Origin: Bacteroidota bacterium
GTDB lineage: Bacteria; Bacteroidota; Ignavibacteria; Kapaibacteriales; HRBIN21
Direction: 5' to 3'
Assembly (NCBI GenBank): GCA_030550395.1
Contig: JAUQPL010000001.1
Coordinates: forward strand, 131,795-195,794
DNA: 64,000 nucleotides
The translations under genes and the position numbers were made by a program. Below the pieces are notes generated by a model that did no database searches, had not been told where the DNA came from, and saw nothing but the letters and a program-made list of their open reading frames with translations. Positions 8,645 through 17,130 of the stretch are shown piece by piece (within the stretch, counting starts at the first letter, position 1; each line of letters opens with the position of its first letter).

Positions 8645-9145
8645 CTATTGGATGACAAACTTGGAGAAGTAAACGTTCTGTAAACGTATCCCGGGCAATG
8701 TCTGCTCCAACTCCTTTCGGATGCGGACACGGAGAGTGTCACGAATCCCTGCACTCTGCAGTTCTTCAATAGAGTACGAGGACACAATCGACATAACTCT
8801 GTCCCGCACAGGAATCATAAGCTCCTGACGGAGCTGCTCTCCCTGCTTTGGATTTTCAACTTCCAGGCCAAGTGCAACCAAGACATAGCGCGAGGAACTT
8901 CCTCGGGGGTTTACTACCAGGTCCTCAACTGGCACAATAACGCCCCGAGGAACAGTAGGATTAGTAGAGGTATCCTCCTTATGAGGCTTGGACACCTCTG
9001 GAGAGTCTTGTGGCGAAGACAGGAAAAGCCGGAATGCAATGAGTAATAACCCCACCTGGAGTACAATAGCACCGATGACGAGAGCGACAACTACCGGAAG
9101 GCTTATCCCCTTCTTCCCATTGCTTTTGGTCTCTACATCTGCCAT
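8645..9145 (-). CDS. fliL: flagellar basal body-associated protein FliL
   Basis: This 166-residue protein has a short Lys-rich cytoplasmic start, one transmembrane helix at about residues 18-42, and a periplasmic FliL domain containing VEDLVVNPRGSSSRYVLVALGLEV and, near the end, the repeated DTLRVRIRKEL pattern. FliL associates with stators at the flagellar basal body and stabilises motor torque. It is the first gene of the flagellar block and follows ugd with a 30-base gap, so transcription probably comes from further upstream. Confidence 0.9.
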   Translation of the reverse strand: MADVETKSNGKKGISLPVVVALVIGAIVLQVGLLLIAFRLFLSSPQDSPEVSKPHKEDTSTNPTVPRGVIVPVEDLVVNPRGSSSRYVLVALGLEVENPKQGEQLRQELMIPVRDRVMSIVSSYSIEELQSAGIRDTLRVRIRKELEQTLPGIRLQNVYFSKFVIQ

Positions 9146-9175
9146 GGAGCTCTGCCCTTACGCTGTGCGCATACA

Positions 9176-10546
9176 TTATCGGACATTTTCATCCGCCCTC
9201 AAGTCGGGAACCGGGTATACGGAAGCTCGTCCGACGCTATGGTACTCAAAGCCTCGCTGCTGCATTTCGTCCGGAGCAAAAAGATTGCGTCCGTCAAAGA
9301 TGATGGCTTGCCGAAGAATCTGCCGCAGGTAAGCAAAATCGGGATTGCGGAATTCTGCCCATTCTGTGGCAATAATGATGGCATCGGCTCCCTCAGCGCA
9401 TTCATAGGGGGAAGTAGCATAGATTAGCTTCTCCGCATAGCGGCCCCGAAGATTGGGGAGAGCCCTAGGGTCGTACACACGAATGCGCGCTCCGCTGCTT
9501 AGCAAGGCTTCAATAATCCGCAGGGCTGGTGCTTCTCGGATATCATCCGTATTGGGTTTGAAGGCAGCACCCCAGAGGGCGAAATCCATGTCGGCAAGCT
9601 GCCCCGTAAAGCGATTCCGGATTTTCTGGATGAAACGCTGTATCTGTGCTGCGTTTACTCGCTCTGCAGCTGGAATAATTTGGAGAGTGACCCCCGTTTG
9701 TTGAGCTGCCCGCGTTAGGGCACGGACGTCTTTCGGAAGACAGCTGCCGCCGTAGCCGAGTCCCGGGAAGAGATACCGCTTCCCGATTCGACTGTCTGAA
9801 CCAATCCCTAAACGCACTTGCTCAATATCGGCACCAATTGCCTCGCAATACGCTGAAAGCTCATTCATAAATGAGATGCGGAGCGCCAGAAACGCATTTG
9901 CCGCATACTTTGTCAGTTCAGCGCTTGTTTCATCCATTACGTAGATTGGGTTGCCCGTGCGAACGAAGGGTTCATAAAGTTCTCGAAGTACCTTTATCGC
10001 CCATGAATTGCGGGTCCCGATAATAACACGCTCTGGTTTCATGAAGTTCTCCACCGCTGAGCCCTCGCTGAGGAACTCAGGGTTGTGAGCAACGACAATA
10101 GAAACTTCTGGCAGCTCCTGCTGGAAGAATTCTGCTAACTGTCGTGTGGTACCGGGTGGAACAGTACTCTTTGTGACAATAAGCCTCCGATCAGGGGGTG
10201 GAGTTTGACGAAAGATGGACACAACCTGCTGGGCGACATCAAAAAGATGATGTACATCGGCTGAACCATCCTCATTAGGTGGTGTAGGAAGGCAAAGCAT
10301 GATAATCTCGCTCCTCTGTATGGCTTCTGAAAGCTCTGTGGTGAAATGGATGTGCCTCTTGCGAATATTCTCTCTCAGCAGAGCTTCAACACCAGGCTCG
10401 TAAAAAGGGGGTTCTTGTCCCTGCTGCAGGCGCTGGATTTTCTCCGCATCTATGTCGACGCAAATGACCTCATTGCCGGTTTCTGCGAAGCAGAGACCGG
10501 TGACTAGCCCAACGTAGCCGGTACCGACAATAGTGATTCGGTACAT
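9176..10546 (-). CDS. ugd: UDP-glucose 6-dehydrogenase
   Basis: Converts UDP-glucose to UDP-glucuronate for surface polysaccharides. The 456-residue protein has the NAD-binding ITIVGTGYVGLVTG at the N-terminus, STVPPGTTR, NPEFLSEGSA, and the active-site GYGGSCLPKD with the thiohemiacetal-forming Cys269. The arrangement and length are standard for the UDP-glucose/GDP-mannose dehydrogenase family, and the KPERVIIG motif favours UDP-glucose. It sits between tonB and fliL in a long minus-strand operon, which is an odd location; the polysaccharide cluster is 20 kb away. It may be a different UDP-sugar dehydrogenase of the same family. Confidence 0.88.
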   Translation of the reverse strand: MYRITIVGTGYVGLVTGLCFAETGNEVICVDIDAEKIQRLQQGQEPPFYEPGVEALLRENIRKRHIHFTTELSEAIQRSEIIMLCLPTPPNEDGSADVHHLFDVAQQVVSIFRQTPPPDRRLIVTKSTVPPGTTRQLAEFFQQELPEVSIVVAHNPEFLSEGSAVENFMKPERVIIGTRNSWAIKVLRELYEPFVRTGNPIYVMDETSAELTKYAANAFLALRISFMNELSAYCEAIGADIEQVRLGIGSDSRIGKRYLFPGLGYGGSCLPKDVRALTRAAQQTGVTLQIIPAAERVNAAQIQRFIQKIRNRFTGQLADMDFALWGAAFKPNTDDIREAPALRIIEALLSSGARIRVYDPRALPNLRGRYAEKLIYATSPYECAEGADAIIIATEWAEFRNPDFAYLRQILRQAIIFDGRNLFAPDEMQQRGFEYHSVGRASVYPVPDLRADENVR

Positions 10547-10567
10547 ATGCGACTCTGCTTCCTTACC

Positions 10568-11341
10568 CTACTGCAGTTGGAATGTGAAGGTGATGATTCC
10601 GACCATCTCTGTGGGTGTTGGGAGAGGATTGAAGCGCCACTGGCGGAGCGCTTCTATAGCTGCTCGTTCTAATACGGGATCGCTTCGCTGGATGGGGATG
10701 ATGTTACTCACACTTCCGTCAGGAAGGACAATAAAGCGAAGGCGAATTTTCCCTGCTACATTATAGCCGCGTGGATACTGAGGGAGCACTTTGTAGATAA
10801 CGGCGCGGTTACCTCCCCCGCCCCATTCTATGCTAAACCCTGAACCTTTTCCGGAACCTCCTCCTTGCTTACCCAGCCCGCTCCCCTGGGAGGAGCCCGT
10901 CCAAGTTCCTTGAGCTTGATTCCTTTCCAAGTCTAAAGAGTCTGGAGTGTTCATTGCTTTAACTGGGACTTCAGTCGCTGGGGTAGGGATTGCAGGTATC
11001 GTCTCCAACGATGAAGCAAGACGGGAACGTGGCGAGCTTCGCCGATCCACTCTGGCATCTTCTAAGGCATTTCTGTTCCTTGCCCGATACGGCGAGCCCT
11101 CGAGGGTAAGATTGCCGCCAGCAGGTTTCTCGCTTGTGCCCCAGCCGAGGGTGAGAAGTTCAACAGGAATTGCTTGGGGAAGGCTTTGGGGAAGTGGCTC
11201 GGGGGACCAGTGCACGTGGAGCATAAAGAGGAGAAACAAAAGATGCAGGGATACAGATAGCAGAAAACCCCGTGCGACAAACCGATCCCAAGGGATTCGG
11301 AGATGGATGCGTAAGTGGATGTCACCGTGGTCGCGCCACAT
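10568..11341 (-). CDS. tonB: TonB-family energy transducer
   Basis: A 257-residue protein with a single N-terminal membrane anchor (about 24-43), a long Pro/Gly/Ser-rich periplasmic spacer (with GGGSGKGSGF), and a C-terminal TonB domain from about residue 175 (VLPQYPRGYNVAGKIRLRF, then VLERAAIEALRQWRFNP). TonB couples the inner-membrane proton motive force to outer-membrane transporters. Its ATG directly follows the stop of the SPOR gene with no intervening base, and an outer-membrane barrel lies two genes upstream, which suggests a dedicated partner. ExbB and ExbD are not in the window. Confidence 0.88.
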   Translation of the reverse strand: MWRDHGDIHLRIHLRIPWDRFVARGFLLSVSLHLLFLLFMLHVHWSPEPLPQSLPQAIPVELLTLGWGTSEKPAGGNLTLEGSPYRARNRNALEDARVDRRSSPRSRLASSLETIPAIPTPATEVPVKAMNTPDSLDLERNQAQGTWTGSSQGSGLGKQGGGSGKGSGFSIEWGGGGNRAVIYKVLPQYPRGYNVAGKIRLRFIVLPDGSVSNIIPIQRSDPVLERAAIEALRQWRFNPLPTPTEMVGIITFTFQLQ

Positions 11342-12349
11342 CTACTGTACCCGTATAATCCATGCGTTTGAAAAGCCAGCACTCAACGCTGCTTCCTCCG
11401 CCTGAAGACGACTATTGTAGGGACCAAAGCGTACCCGCCACCACGTTTGTCCACGAATCTGGGCTGGAGTGACATAAACATTGGAAAAGCCGCGGCGTCG
11501 TAGTTGCTCTACTACTTCTGAAGCATCTGCCTGGGATAACGAGGCATAGACTTGAACGACAAAGAGAGGAGCAGACTGTCCTGTCGGTGTCGGTGTTGGA
11601 GTGGTGCTGTAGCTTAGGAGAGGAGCCTTAGGTTCGGCAGGATGGGTTGTGGTGTGGGGTTGTTTTGTTTGGGTGGTGGTTGTTTGGGTGTTTGGGGTGT
11701 CTTGCAATAATGGTAATTGCGACAGCCACAAGGGTTCTATCTCCCTCGCACTCCGAAACGGAGAACTCGCAGAAGCTTTCCTCCCCTCCTCCTGGACGGA
11801 CTCCCTATGCTTTTTCTCGCCCCGCGCTACTTGGGTTTCCCCCTTCTTGCTCCAATACCAGAAGATTCCTCCCCCGACGGCCATGAGCAAAATGAACAGA
11901 ATAAGCCTAGTCACAATACGCTTGCCTCCCTCTTCTTTTCTGTCCGCTCTGTCCGCCTTCTCTCCCTGTACCTCTTCTATGGGAAGCGGTTTTCTCTCAC
12001 CTTCGACCTCCTCTATTGGAACAGTCGGATGAAGCGGGAAACAGTCAAGATCAATTTCCATCACCGCTCCTGTTGACGGTATCTCTGCCTGACTTTTGGC
12101 CTTAGTTTCCACGCTCTCATCCCGCCGGGGATAAGTCCGTGGACGCCGTAGTTCCTCCTGGACGATCCTTCTGATTTCTTCCCACTCTGTTTCAGTTTCC
12201 TCTTTCAGATTTTCCTCCAACGAAGCTTGTCTACTGCTCCACGGAAGCTGCATGGGATAAGAGTGCTTCTGTAGCAGGAACGTATCCCAATCTTCTGCTA
12301 CTTCGAAGCCGGTCTTCTCTTCAGGAAGCAGCTCTTCTGTCATTACCAT
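11342..12349 (-). CDS. SPOR-domain membrane protein
   Basis: The 335-residue protein has a Glu-rich cytoplasmic half, one transmembrane helix at about 146-166, a Thr/Pro/Gln-rich spacer including a TQTTTTQTKQ stretch, and a C-terminal SPOR domain (about 262-335: FVVQVYASLSQADASEVVEQL and WWRVRFGPYNSRLQAEEA). SPOR domains bind denuded peptidoglycan glycan strands, usually at division sites. Its start overlaps the barrel gene's stop by 7 bases; a second in-frame ATG lies at 12343. The position suggests linking envelope and peptidoglycan, but no specific role can be assigned. Confidence 0.85.
   Translation of the reverse strand: MVMTEELLPEEKTGFEVAEDWDTFLLQKHSYPMQLPWSSRQASLEENLKEETETEWEEIRRIVQEELRRPRTYPRRDESVETKAKSQAEIPSTGAVMEIDLDCFPLHPTVPIEEVEGERKPLPIEEVQGEKADRADRKEEGGKRIVTRLILFILLMAVGGGIFWYWSKKGETQVARGEKKHRESVQEEGRKASASSPFRSAREIEPLWLSQLPLLQDTPNTQTTTTQTKQPHTTTHPAEPKAPLLSYSTTPTPTPTGQSAPLFVVQVYASLSQADASEVVEQLRRRGFSNVYVTPAQIRGQTWWRVRFGPYNSRLQAEEAALSAGFSNAWIIRVQ
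11644..11697 (+). repeat. G/T-rich low-complexity tract with five G-runs
   Basis: The strand opposite the SPOR gene's Thr-rich spacer carries G-runs of three or four at 11644, 11656, 11671, 11686 and 11694, separated by T-rich spacers. It follows from Thr/Gln/Pro codons, but could also fold as a long-loop G-quadruplex. Confidence 0.5.
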
Positions 12350-13902
12350 AGAAGACGTGCCGTTACACTAATAAAGACTCCACGCTCCGGGTATCCCTCC
12401 CAATACACAATTTCTCTGTTAAGCATATTGTCCGCCATCAAGACTAACAACAACTTTTCTGAAAACGCATACTGGAGCTCACCCCACAGACGGAGATATC
12501 CCGACAACCATCCTTCACCCATCCATCGGGAGCCAACAAGCTCCATGCCAAACGAACTCCATACTCCCTGCCTCCATTGGTGTTCATACTGAACACTGGC
12601 AGAGAAAGGAACATAGTATGGAACCGGGTGCTGTCCATCCGCTGTTGCTCGCCCTACCTGAAGGTGGATACCAAGGTAATCACTTCCCGAAGCTATCCGA
12701 TAAAGGGCATCTACGGTTGCCTCCACCGCCGTCAAAAGAGGCAGCCATAGCCGGAATCCGACACTATCGCGCTGCCAACTCCACCAACGGGCTACTGAAC
12801 GAAAACGGAAAGCCGGTTCAATATTCCACCGAAGGCTCGGGGTCCATATGACCGCGGCACGTACTCCAATCCGATCGTGCGGCGTTAGGGGAACACTCTC
12901 TAAAGAAGCGTATGGATTCTGCTGTAAAAGCTCCCGGATCCCTCTGTCTTCTAACCGGGACCATACTGTGACCAGAACTCTACCCGTCGGGACAAAAGCA
13001 TACTGAAAAGTCCCCTCCCCCGTAGGCACCAAAAATCCCGAACCCGTGTACGTCCGTGCCACTTGTAATCCTATAATCGTGCGGATAGTAAACGGTACCT
13101 TTCCCCATAACAAGGGAAGTGCAAACTCACCAACGGTCTGGCTCCTTTCGCCCCATAAGCGAACGTCCATACGAGCATAAACCCCCACTGCGGGTAGCTC
13201 CGCACTCGGATAAAGAGCCCATGTTCGGAGACTCAAATGCTGTTCACTCTGCCCCCGCATTTCCTGAGACAAGGAGAGCACGTTCAGCCCAGCAGCCAAG
13301 CTGTAATCCAAGCGCTCCATACGTCCGTCCAGTTGTGCTGCTGTTCTGAGAGTCCATAAGGAGCGTTGGGGTGCGGAAGGATCCCCAAAGAGGCGATAGC
13401 GTCTCCAGTGCGTAGCGGTAGTCGCCTCCCCATATACCCCTTGAAACCACAGACCATCTGGCAGATGAAAGCGGAGATGAGCAAGTACACCGATGCCAAT
13501 AGAGTCAGCATAGCGTCGGTGCCCTTGTGTTGCTTCTGCAAAAGCCATGCAGTTCAGAGCCGCTCTCCCCCATCCCCATCGCCGATATCCCCGAACCCCG
13601 ACCGTCGAGTATTGTCCTATGCTCCCTTCTAGCATACTGCGGACAGCCACCGGGACAGGTATCCTTGCCGGGAAGGGAGGTAAAGGGAAGAAATCCACAA
13701 GCATGTGCTTATTGAGGGGATTGAGGGTATCCAAAACGGGATTCGGCAAAGGCTGTGGAGGTCGTGCCTGCTGCTTCGTGCCCCCGGGGATATGTCGTTC
13801 TTCCTGACCAACGATCACTACTTCCGGTAGCTCCAAGGGCGAGGGAGTCTGCCCCGACGCGCAGAATAGAGACGCAAGGCAGATCAACAGGAACCTTCTC
13901 AT
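12343..13902 (-). CDS. outer-membrane beta-barrel protein with a TonB-box-like N-terminus
   Basis: This 519-residue protein has a Sec signal peptide (MRRFLLICLASLFCASGQ), then a TonB-box-like stretch LPEVVIVGQ at about residues 24-32, and a long region of alternating aromatic strands with turns. It ends ISVTARLLW, a terminal aromatic residue typical of barrels folded by the BAM complex, and the last 40 residues (LLVLMADNMLNREIVYWEGYPERGV) resemble the ends of TonB-dependent receptors. A normal plug domain is not visible and the length is short for a full receptor. It overlaps the TPR gene by 4 bases and the SPOR gene by 7. Substrate is unknown. Confidence 0.7.
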   Translation of the reverse strand: MRRFLLICLASLFCASGQTPSPLELPEVVIVGQEERHIPGGTKQQARPPQPLPNPVLDTLNPLNKHMLVDFFPLPPFPARIPVPVAVRSMLEGSIGQYSTVGVRGYRRWGWGRAALNCMAFAEATQGHRRYADSIGIGVLAHLRFHLPDGLWFQGVYGEATTATHWRRYRLFGDPSAPQRSLWTLRTAAQLDGRMERLDYSLAAGLNVLSLSQEMRGQSEQHLSLRTWALYPSAELPAVGVYARMDVRLWGERSQTVGEFALPLLWGKVPFTIRTIIGLQVARTYTGSGFLVPTGEGTFQYAFVPTGRVLVTVWSRLEDRGIRELLQQNPYASLESVPLTPHDRIGVRAAVIWTPSLRWNIEPAFRFRSVARWWSWQRDSVGFRLWLPLLTAVEATVDALYRIASGSDYLGIHLQVGRATADGQHPVPYYVPFSASVQYEHQWRQGVWSSFGMELVGSRWMGEGWLSGYLRLWGELQYAFSEKLLLVLMADNMLNREIVYWEGYPERGVFISVTARLLW

Positions 13903-16900
13903 GGTTGTCTCCCAGACAGGCGTCGCAACCGACTCTGGGCAGTGCGTCCGTACTCATCTTGCGGACGAAGAGCTATGACAAGGCGGTACACTTCTATAGC
14001 GGCTTTTGGGTTATTCATTCGTTCGTAGCATTCGCCAGCCTGGAGGAGGCTGAGTGGGTTCCATGGTTCGGCGTTGGTGTGGTTTTGGTAGAGGGTTTGG
14101 AATGCAATAACGGCACTATCACACCGCCCTTCCCGCATCCAAGCTTCCCCGATATAGTATAGCGCCTCTGCTCCCATATCGCCTCCCCTATACACCAAAG
14201 GGAGAAGAATCGCCCGCACGGAGTCATACCGTTGCCGCGCTCGCCAGTACATCGCTATTTGATAGCGAGCCTGAGCAGCAAATTCTGTGTCTGCACCCTG
14301 CTGCAGTAAGGAACGCCATCTTTCCAGAGCGACGGCTGTGTCTCCCCGCAGCATGGCTAATATGCCCCGCTGGTAGAGCGCTTCTGCTGCCTGGGCACTA
14401 TCTCCATGATGCTCAACCTGTCTGTACAAGCTATCAGCAATCAGAGGGTTCAAGCGCGCTTGTTCACGGGCAAGCTCAAGAGTACTTTGTATCGTATACC
14501 ACTGCTTCGGATACCGACGATGGAGCTCTGCACTAATCCGAGCCGCTTCTTCCACGTGTCCAAGTGCTAGTGCACTCCGGAATGCCCAATAGAGCGCTTC
14601 TACAGTGCGCTCACTGTAAGGGTACCGTTGAGCGAATTCCATGTACTCTTGGAGAGCTGTATCATATCGCTGCCGCAGGAACATCAATTCTGCCCGTTTC
14701 AGACGTGCCTCTTCCTCCAATCGCGTTGCCGGATAACGGCGCTTGACCGTATCTAGCCATCGCTCTGCCTCTTCCGCTCGCCCCAGAGCCATAAGGCAAT
14801 ACTGCACACTTTTGACCGCTTCTGCAGCAAACAGACTGTTGGGAAAACGCTCGATCACCATCTGGTATGCCGTCAACGCATCCTCCCAGCGCTCCATGTT
14901 GTAGTAAGCATTGCCGATAACAAACCAAGTCCGAGCAGCCAGCGATGAGGTTGGGTGCAATTGCAACAGATTACGGAAGCGCACGATAGACTCTTCATAG
15001 CGTTGTTGCTGAAATGCAAGCCATCCCAGAAAATAGAAGCCCTCTTCTACTAAAGACGAGCGCGGATACGTTTGAACAAAGTAGCGAAAAGCTTGTTCAG
15101 CTTTGTCATACTCCCCCAACCGGTAAAGGACATAGCCATATTGATAAGCTGCATACTCGCCTTCGGGGGTTGACGGGAAGCGCTTTGCTAATTCCCAATA
15201 ATCCTGAGCAGCTTGCCGGTATTGTCGCAGTAGATAGAGAGCATCAGCTTTGCGTAGCAACGCCTCGGCAGCATACGGCGTATGGGGAAACTCTGTCAGT
15301 AAGCGCTCAAACCAGAATACGGCTCGCTCCATTTGCTGAGTCCGGAAAGCACACCAAGCTGTTCCATAGAGTGCCTCTTCACGGCGCGGGCTATTGGGAT
15401 AGCGAAGCAGAAGGCGCTCGTAAGTCTGGGTTGCCTGGGTAAAGTTCCCCACACGGTACTGTGCTTCCCCTAACCAAAAGAGTATCTCGTCAGGCTGCAG
15501 AGCTTCCGCCAATCGCTCCCCTGTTAGCTTCTCCAGAATCTGCAAGGCCTCCGCTGGACGGTTCAGCATACAGAGGGTTGTAGCTGCTCCTAAGAGAGCA
15601 TACTCCTCATATCGCCCTCGCTGTGGAAGGACAGTTGCAGCAGCCTGTCGGAGAAGCTGCTCCACCATGCGGAAAGTTCGGAGCGCCTCGTCCCATTGCT
15701 GCAACTGTTGATATGTACTGCCCAGAAGCAGTAGGATCTGCACCATCGTCCCCACGTCAGTGGCATCCCGAAGGGCTTGTTCCAAGGTCAGTCGAGCATT
15801 GGTATATTGCTTTCTCTCGTAGTCAATTTGGCCCAACTCCAACAACACCTTGGCTGTATAAGGAAACTCCGGACGAAGACTCAGCTCTAGCAGTTCTTGG
15901 CGTGCAGCCGCAGTATCTCCACGGGTTTTCAGTGCAAGAGCTCCATAAAGACTGGCCAATGCTTTAACCGTCTGGTTAGGGCTGTCCCGGAGTTCCCTCA
16001 AGCGCTGGAGAGCTTCTTCCACATTACCTGTCCGCAGAGCAATCCAAGCCTGCTGGAGCCGCGCCCGTTCTGCCAATCGTCCATGGGGGTAACGTTCCAA
16101 CAGATGCTCATACTCTTGTCGTGCCGCCTCCCACTGCCCACGCTGGAGATAAGCTTCCGCACGGACGAAGAAGAATTCTTCCCACGAAAGCTCCTCAACT
16201 GAAAGAGGTTCACACCACGACGGTCGCCCCCCTGAGGAAAAGCGCTCCAAAAGAAGCTGAAGCTCCTCGGTCAAGCGAAGGGCTGAGGCAAAATCTTGAA
16301 GCCACAATCTCAAATATGCCTCACGGGAAATTGCAGAGGGAGTTGCAGTGTGACAGGGATACCGCTTTCGCAGCTCAGCGAGTAACTGCACAGCTTGCCG
16401 ATACTCATGACGCATCTCCGCAAGGAGTGCCCGGAATAGAAGAACTTCGTCTGCATGTCGAGAGGCAGGATATACCTGAAAGTAGCGTGCAGCAACGGAG
16501 TCGGCTTGTAGATATCGCGCCCGGTGGAGGAGTGCCAACAGGTACCAGTATTCGACCTCCTGTCCTACAGCCTGGCGCAGAGTACTATCAGGAAGGGTTG
16601 TCACCATTAGCGCTAGCGTTGAATCCCAACAGTGTTGGGCCTCCTCATAATCGCGAAGCATGAAAGCCGCAATCCCTGCCCACTTCCAAAACCACAGGCG
16701 CAGCGGGGATAAAGGCTCATGGGCCAGCACTGTGCGGAGCTCCCGAAGAGCTAATTCCCAATACCCCTGCCCCATAAGGCTACGGGCTCGCTCCAGATAC
16801 GCAAATTCCCGAACGGAGACTGGAATTGCTTCGACCGTCCGTGCCCATTGCTCTGCCTGCCAGAATAAATTGTGCGCTTCCGCGTATACAATCCTCCCCA

Positions 16901-17000
16901 AGCGCTCCACCGCATCGGTGGGTCCTCCCCTTAAAAACTGTGCCTGCACCTGCAGAAAACAAAGGACCATACCGACAAGGAAGATATGCAGGAAATGCAT
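13899..17000 (-). CDS. large periplasmic TPR-repeat protein
   Basis: A 1033-residue protein made almost entirely of tetratricopeptide repeats, recognisable by repeated A..YE.L..RYP / LGE..Y..G.Y..A patterns (for example AEEGFYFLGWLAFQQQRYEES-type units) from about residue 60 to the end. TPR arrays are protein-interaction scaffolds; the repeats resemble those of YbgF/BamD-type envelope proteins. The frame is open to 17066, but the ATG at 17000 is preferred because it gives a clean signal peptide (MHFLHIFLVGMVLCFLQVQAQ). It is the first gene of the long minus-strand operon and overlaps the barrel gene by 4 bases, so the two probably act together. Confidence 0.8.
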   Translation of the reverse strand: MHFLHIFLVGMVLCFLQVQAQFLRGGPTDAVERLGRIVYAEAHNLFWQAEQWARTVEAIPVSVREFAYLERARSLMGQGYWELALRELRTVLAHEPLSPLRLWFWKWAGIAAFMLRDYEEAQHCWDSTLALMVTTLPDSTLRQAVGQEVEYWYLLALLHRARYLQADSVAARYFQVYPASRHADEVLLFRALLAEMRHEYRQAVQLLAELRKRYPCHTATPSAISREAYLRLWLQDFASALRLTEELQLLLERFSSGGRPSWCEPLSVEELSWEEFFFVRAEAYLQRGQWEAARQEYEHLLERYPHGRLAERARLQQAWIALRTGNVEEALQRLRELRDSPNQTVKALASLYGALALKTRGDTAAARQELLELSLRPEFPYTAKVLLELGQIDYERKQYTNARLTLEQALRDATDVGTMVQILLLLGSTYQQLQQWDEALRTFRMVEQLLRQAAATVLPQRGRYEEYALLGAATTLCMLNRPAEALQILEKLTGERLAEALQPDEILFWLGEAQYRVGNFTQATQTYERLLLRYPNSPRREEALYGTAWCAFRTQQMERAVFWFERLLTEFPHTPYAAEALLRKADALYLLRQYRQAAQDYWELAKRFPSTPEGEYAAYQYGYVLYRLGEYDKAEQAFRYFVQTYPRSSLVEEGFYFLGWLAFQQQRYEESIVRFRNLLQLHPTSSLAARTWFVIGNAYYNMERWEDALTAYQMVIERFPNSLFAAEAVKSVQYCLMALGRAEEAERWLDTVKRRYPATRLEEEARLKRAELMFLRQRYDTALQEYMEFAQRYPYSERTVEALYWAFRSALALGHVEEAARISAELHRRYPKQWYTIQSTLELAREQARLNPLIADSLYRQVEHHGDSAQAAEALYQRGILAMLRGDTAVALERWRSLLQQGADTEFAAQARYQIAMYWRARQRYDSVRAILLPLVYRGGDMGAEALYYIGEAWMREGRCDSAVIAFQTLYQNHTNAEPWNPLSLLQAGECYERMNNPKAAIEVYRLVIALRPQDEYGRTAQSRLRRLSGRQP

Positions 17001-17028
17001 GTCTTGGATGCAGGCTTTTCCAACCACG

Positions 17029-17035
17029 CAAATTA
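17029..17035 (-). promoter_or_regulatory. TAATTTG promoter-like element upstream of the TPR gene
   Basis: TAATTTG, one base shorter than the TAnnTTTG element found elsewhere, lies 28 bases before the chosen ATG at 17000, in the 130-base divergent space with lon. Confidence 0.3.
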
Positions 17036-17130
17036 CAAAGTTCCGGGAAGGCGCCACAAGGTGCAATGCAGCTTACCGGCGCGGCGTCTATACTCTGTGC
17101 TTGTTCTCACAGTGGTACCTTCCCCTTTCC

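Noticed and set aside
16660-17130. N-terminal extension of Lon from 16660
   Set aside because: The extension is antisense to the TPR gene, is basic and low in structure, and the family start is the ATG at 17131.
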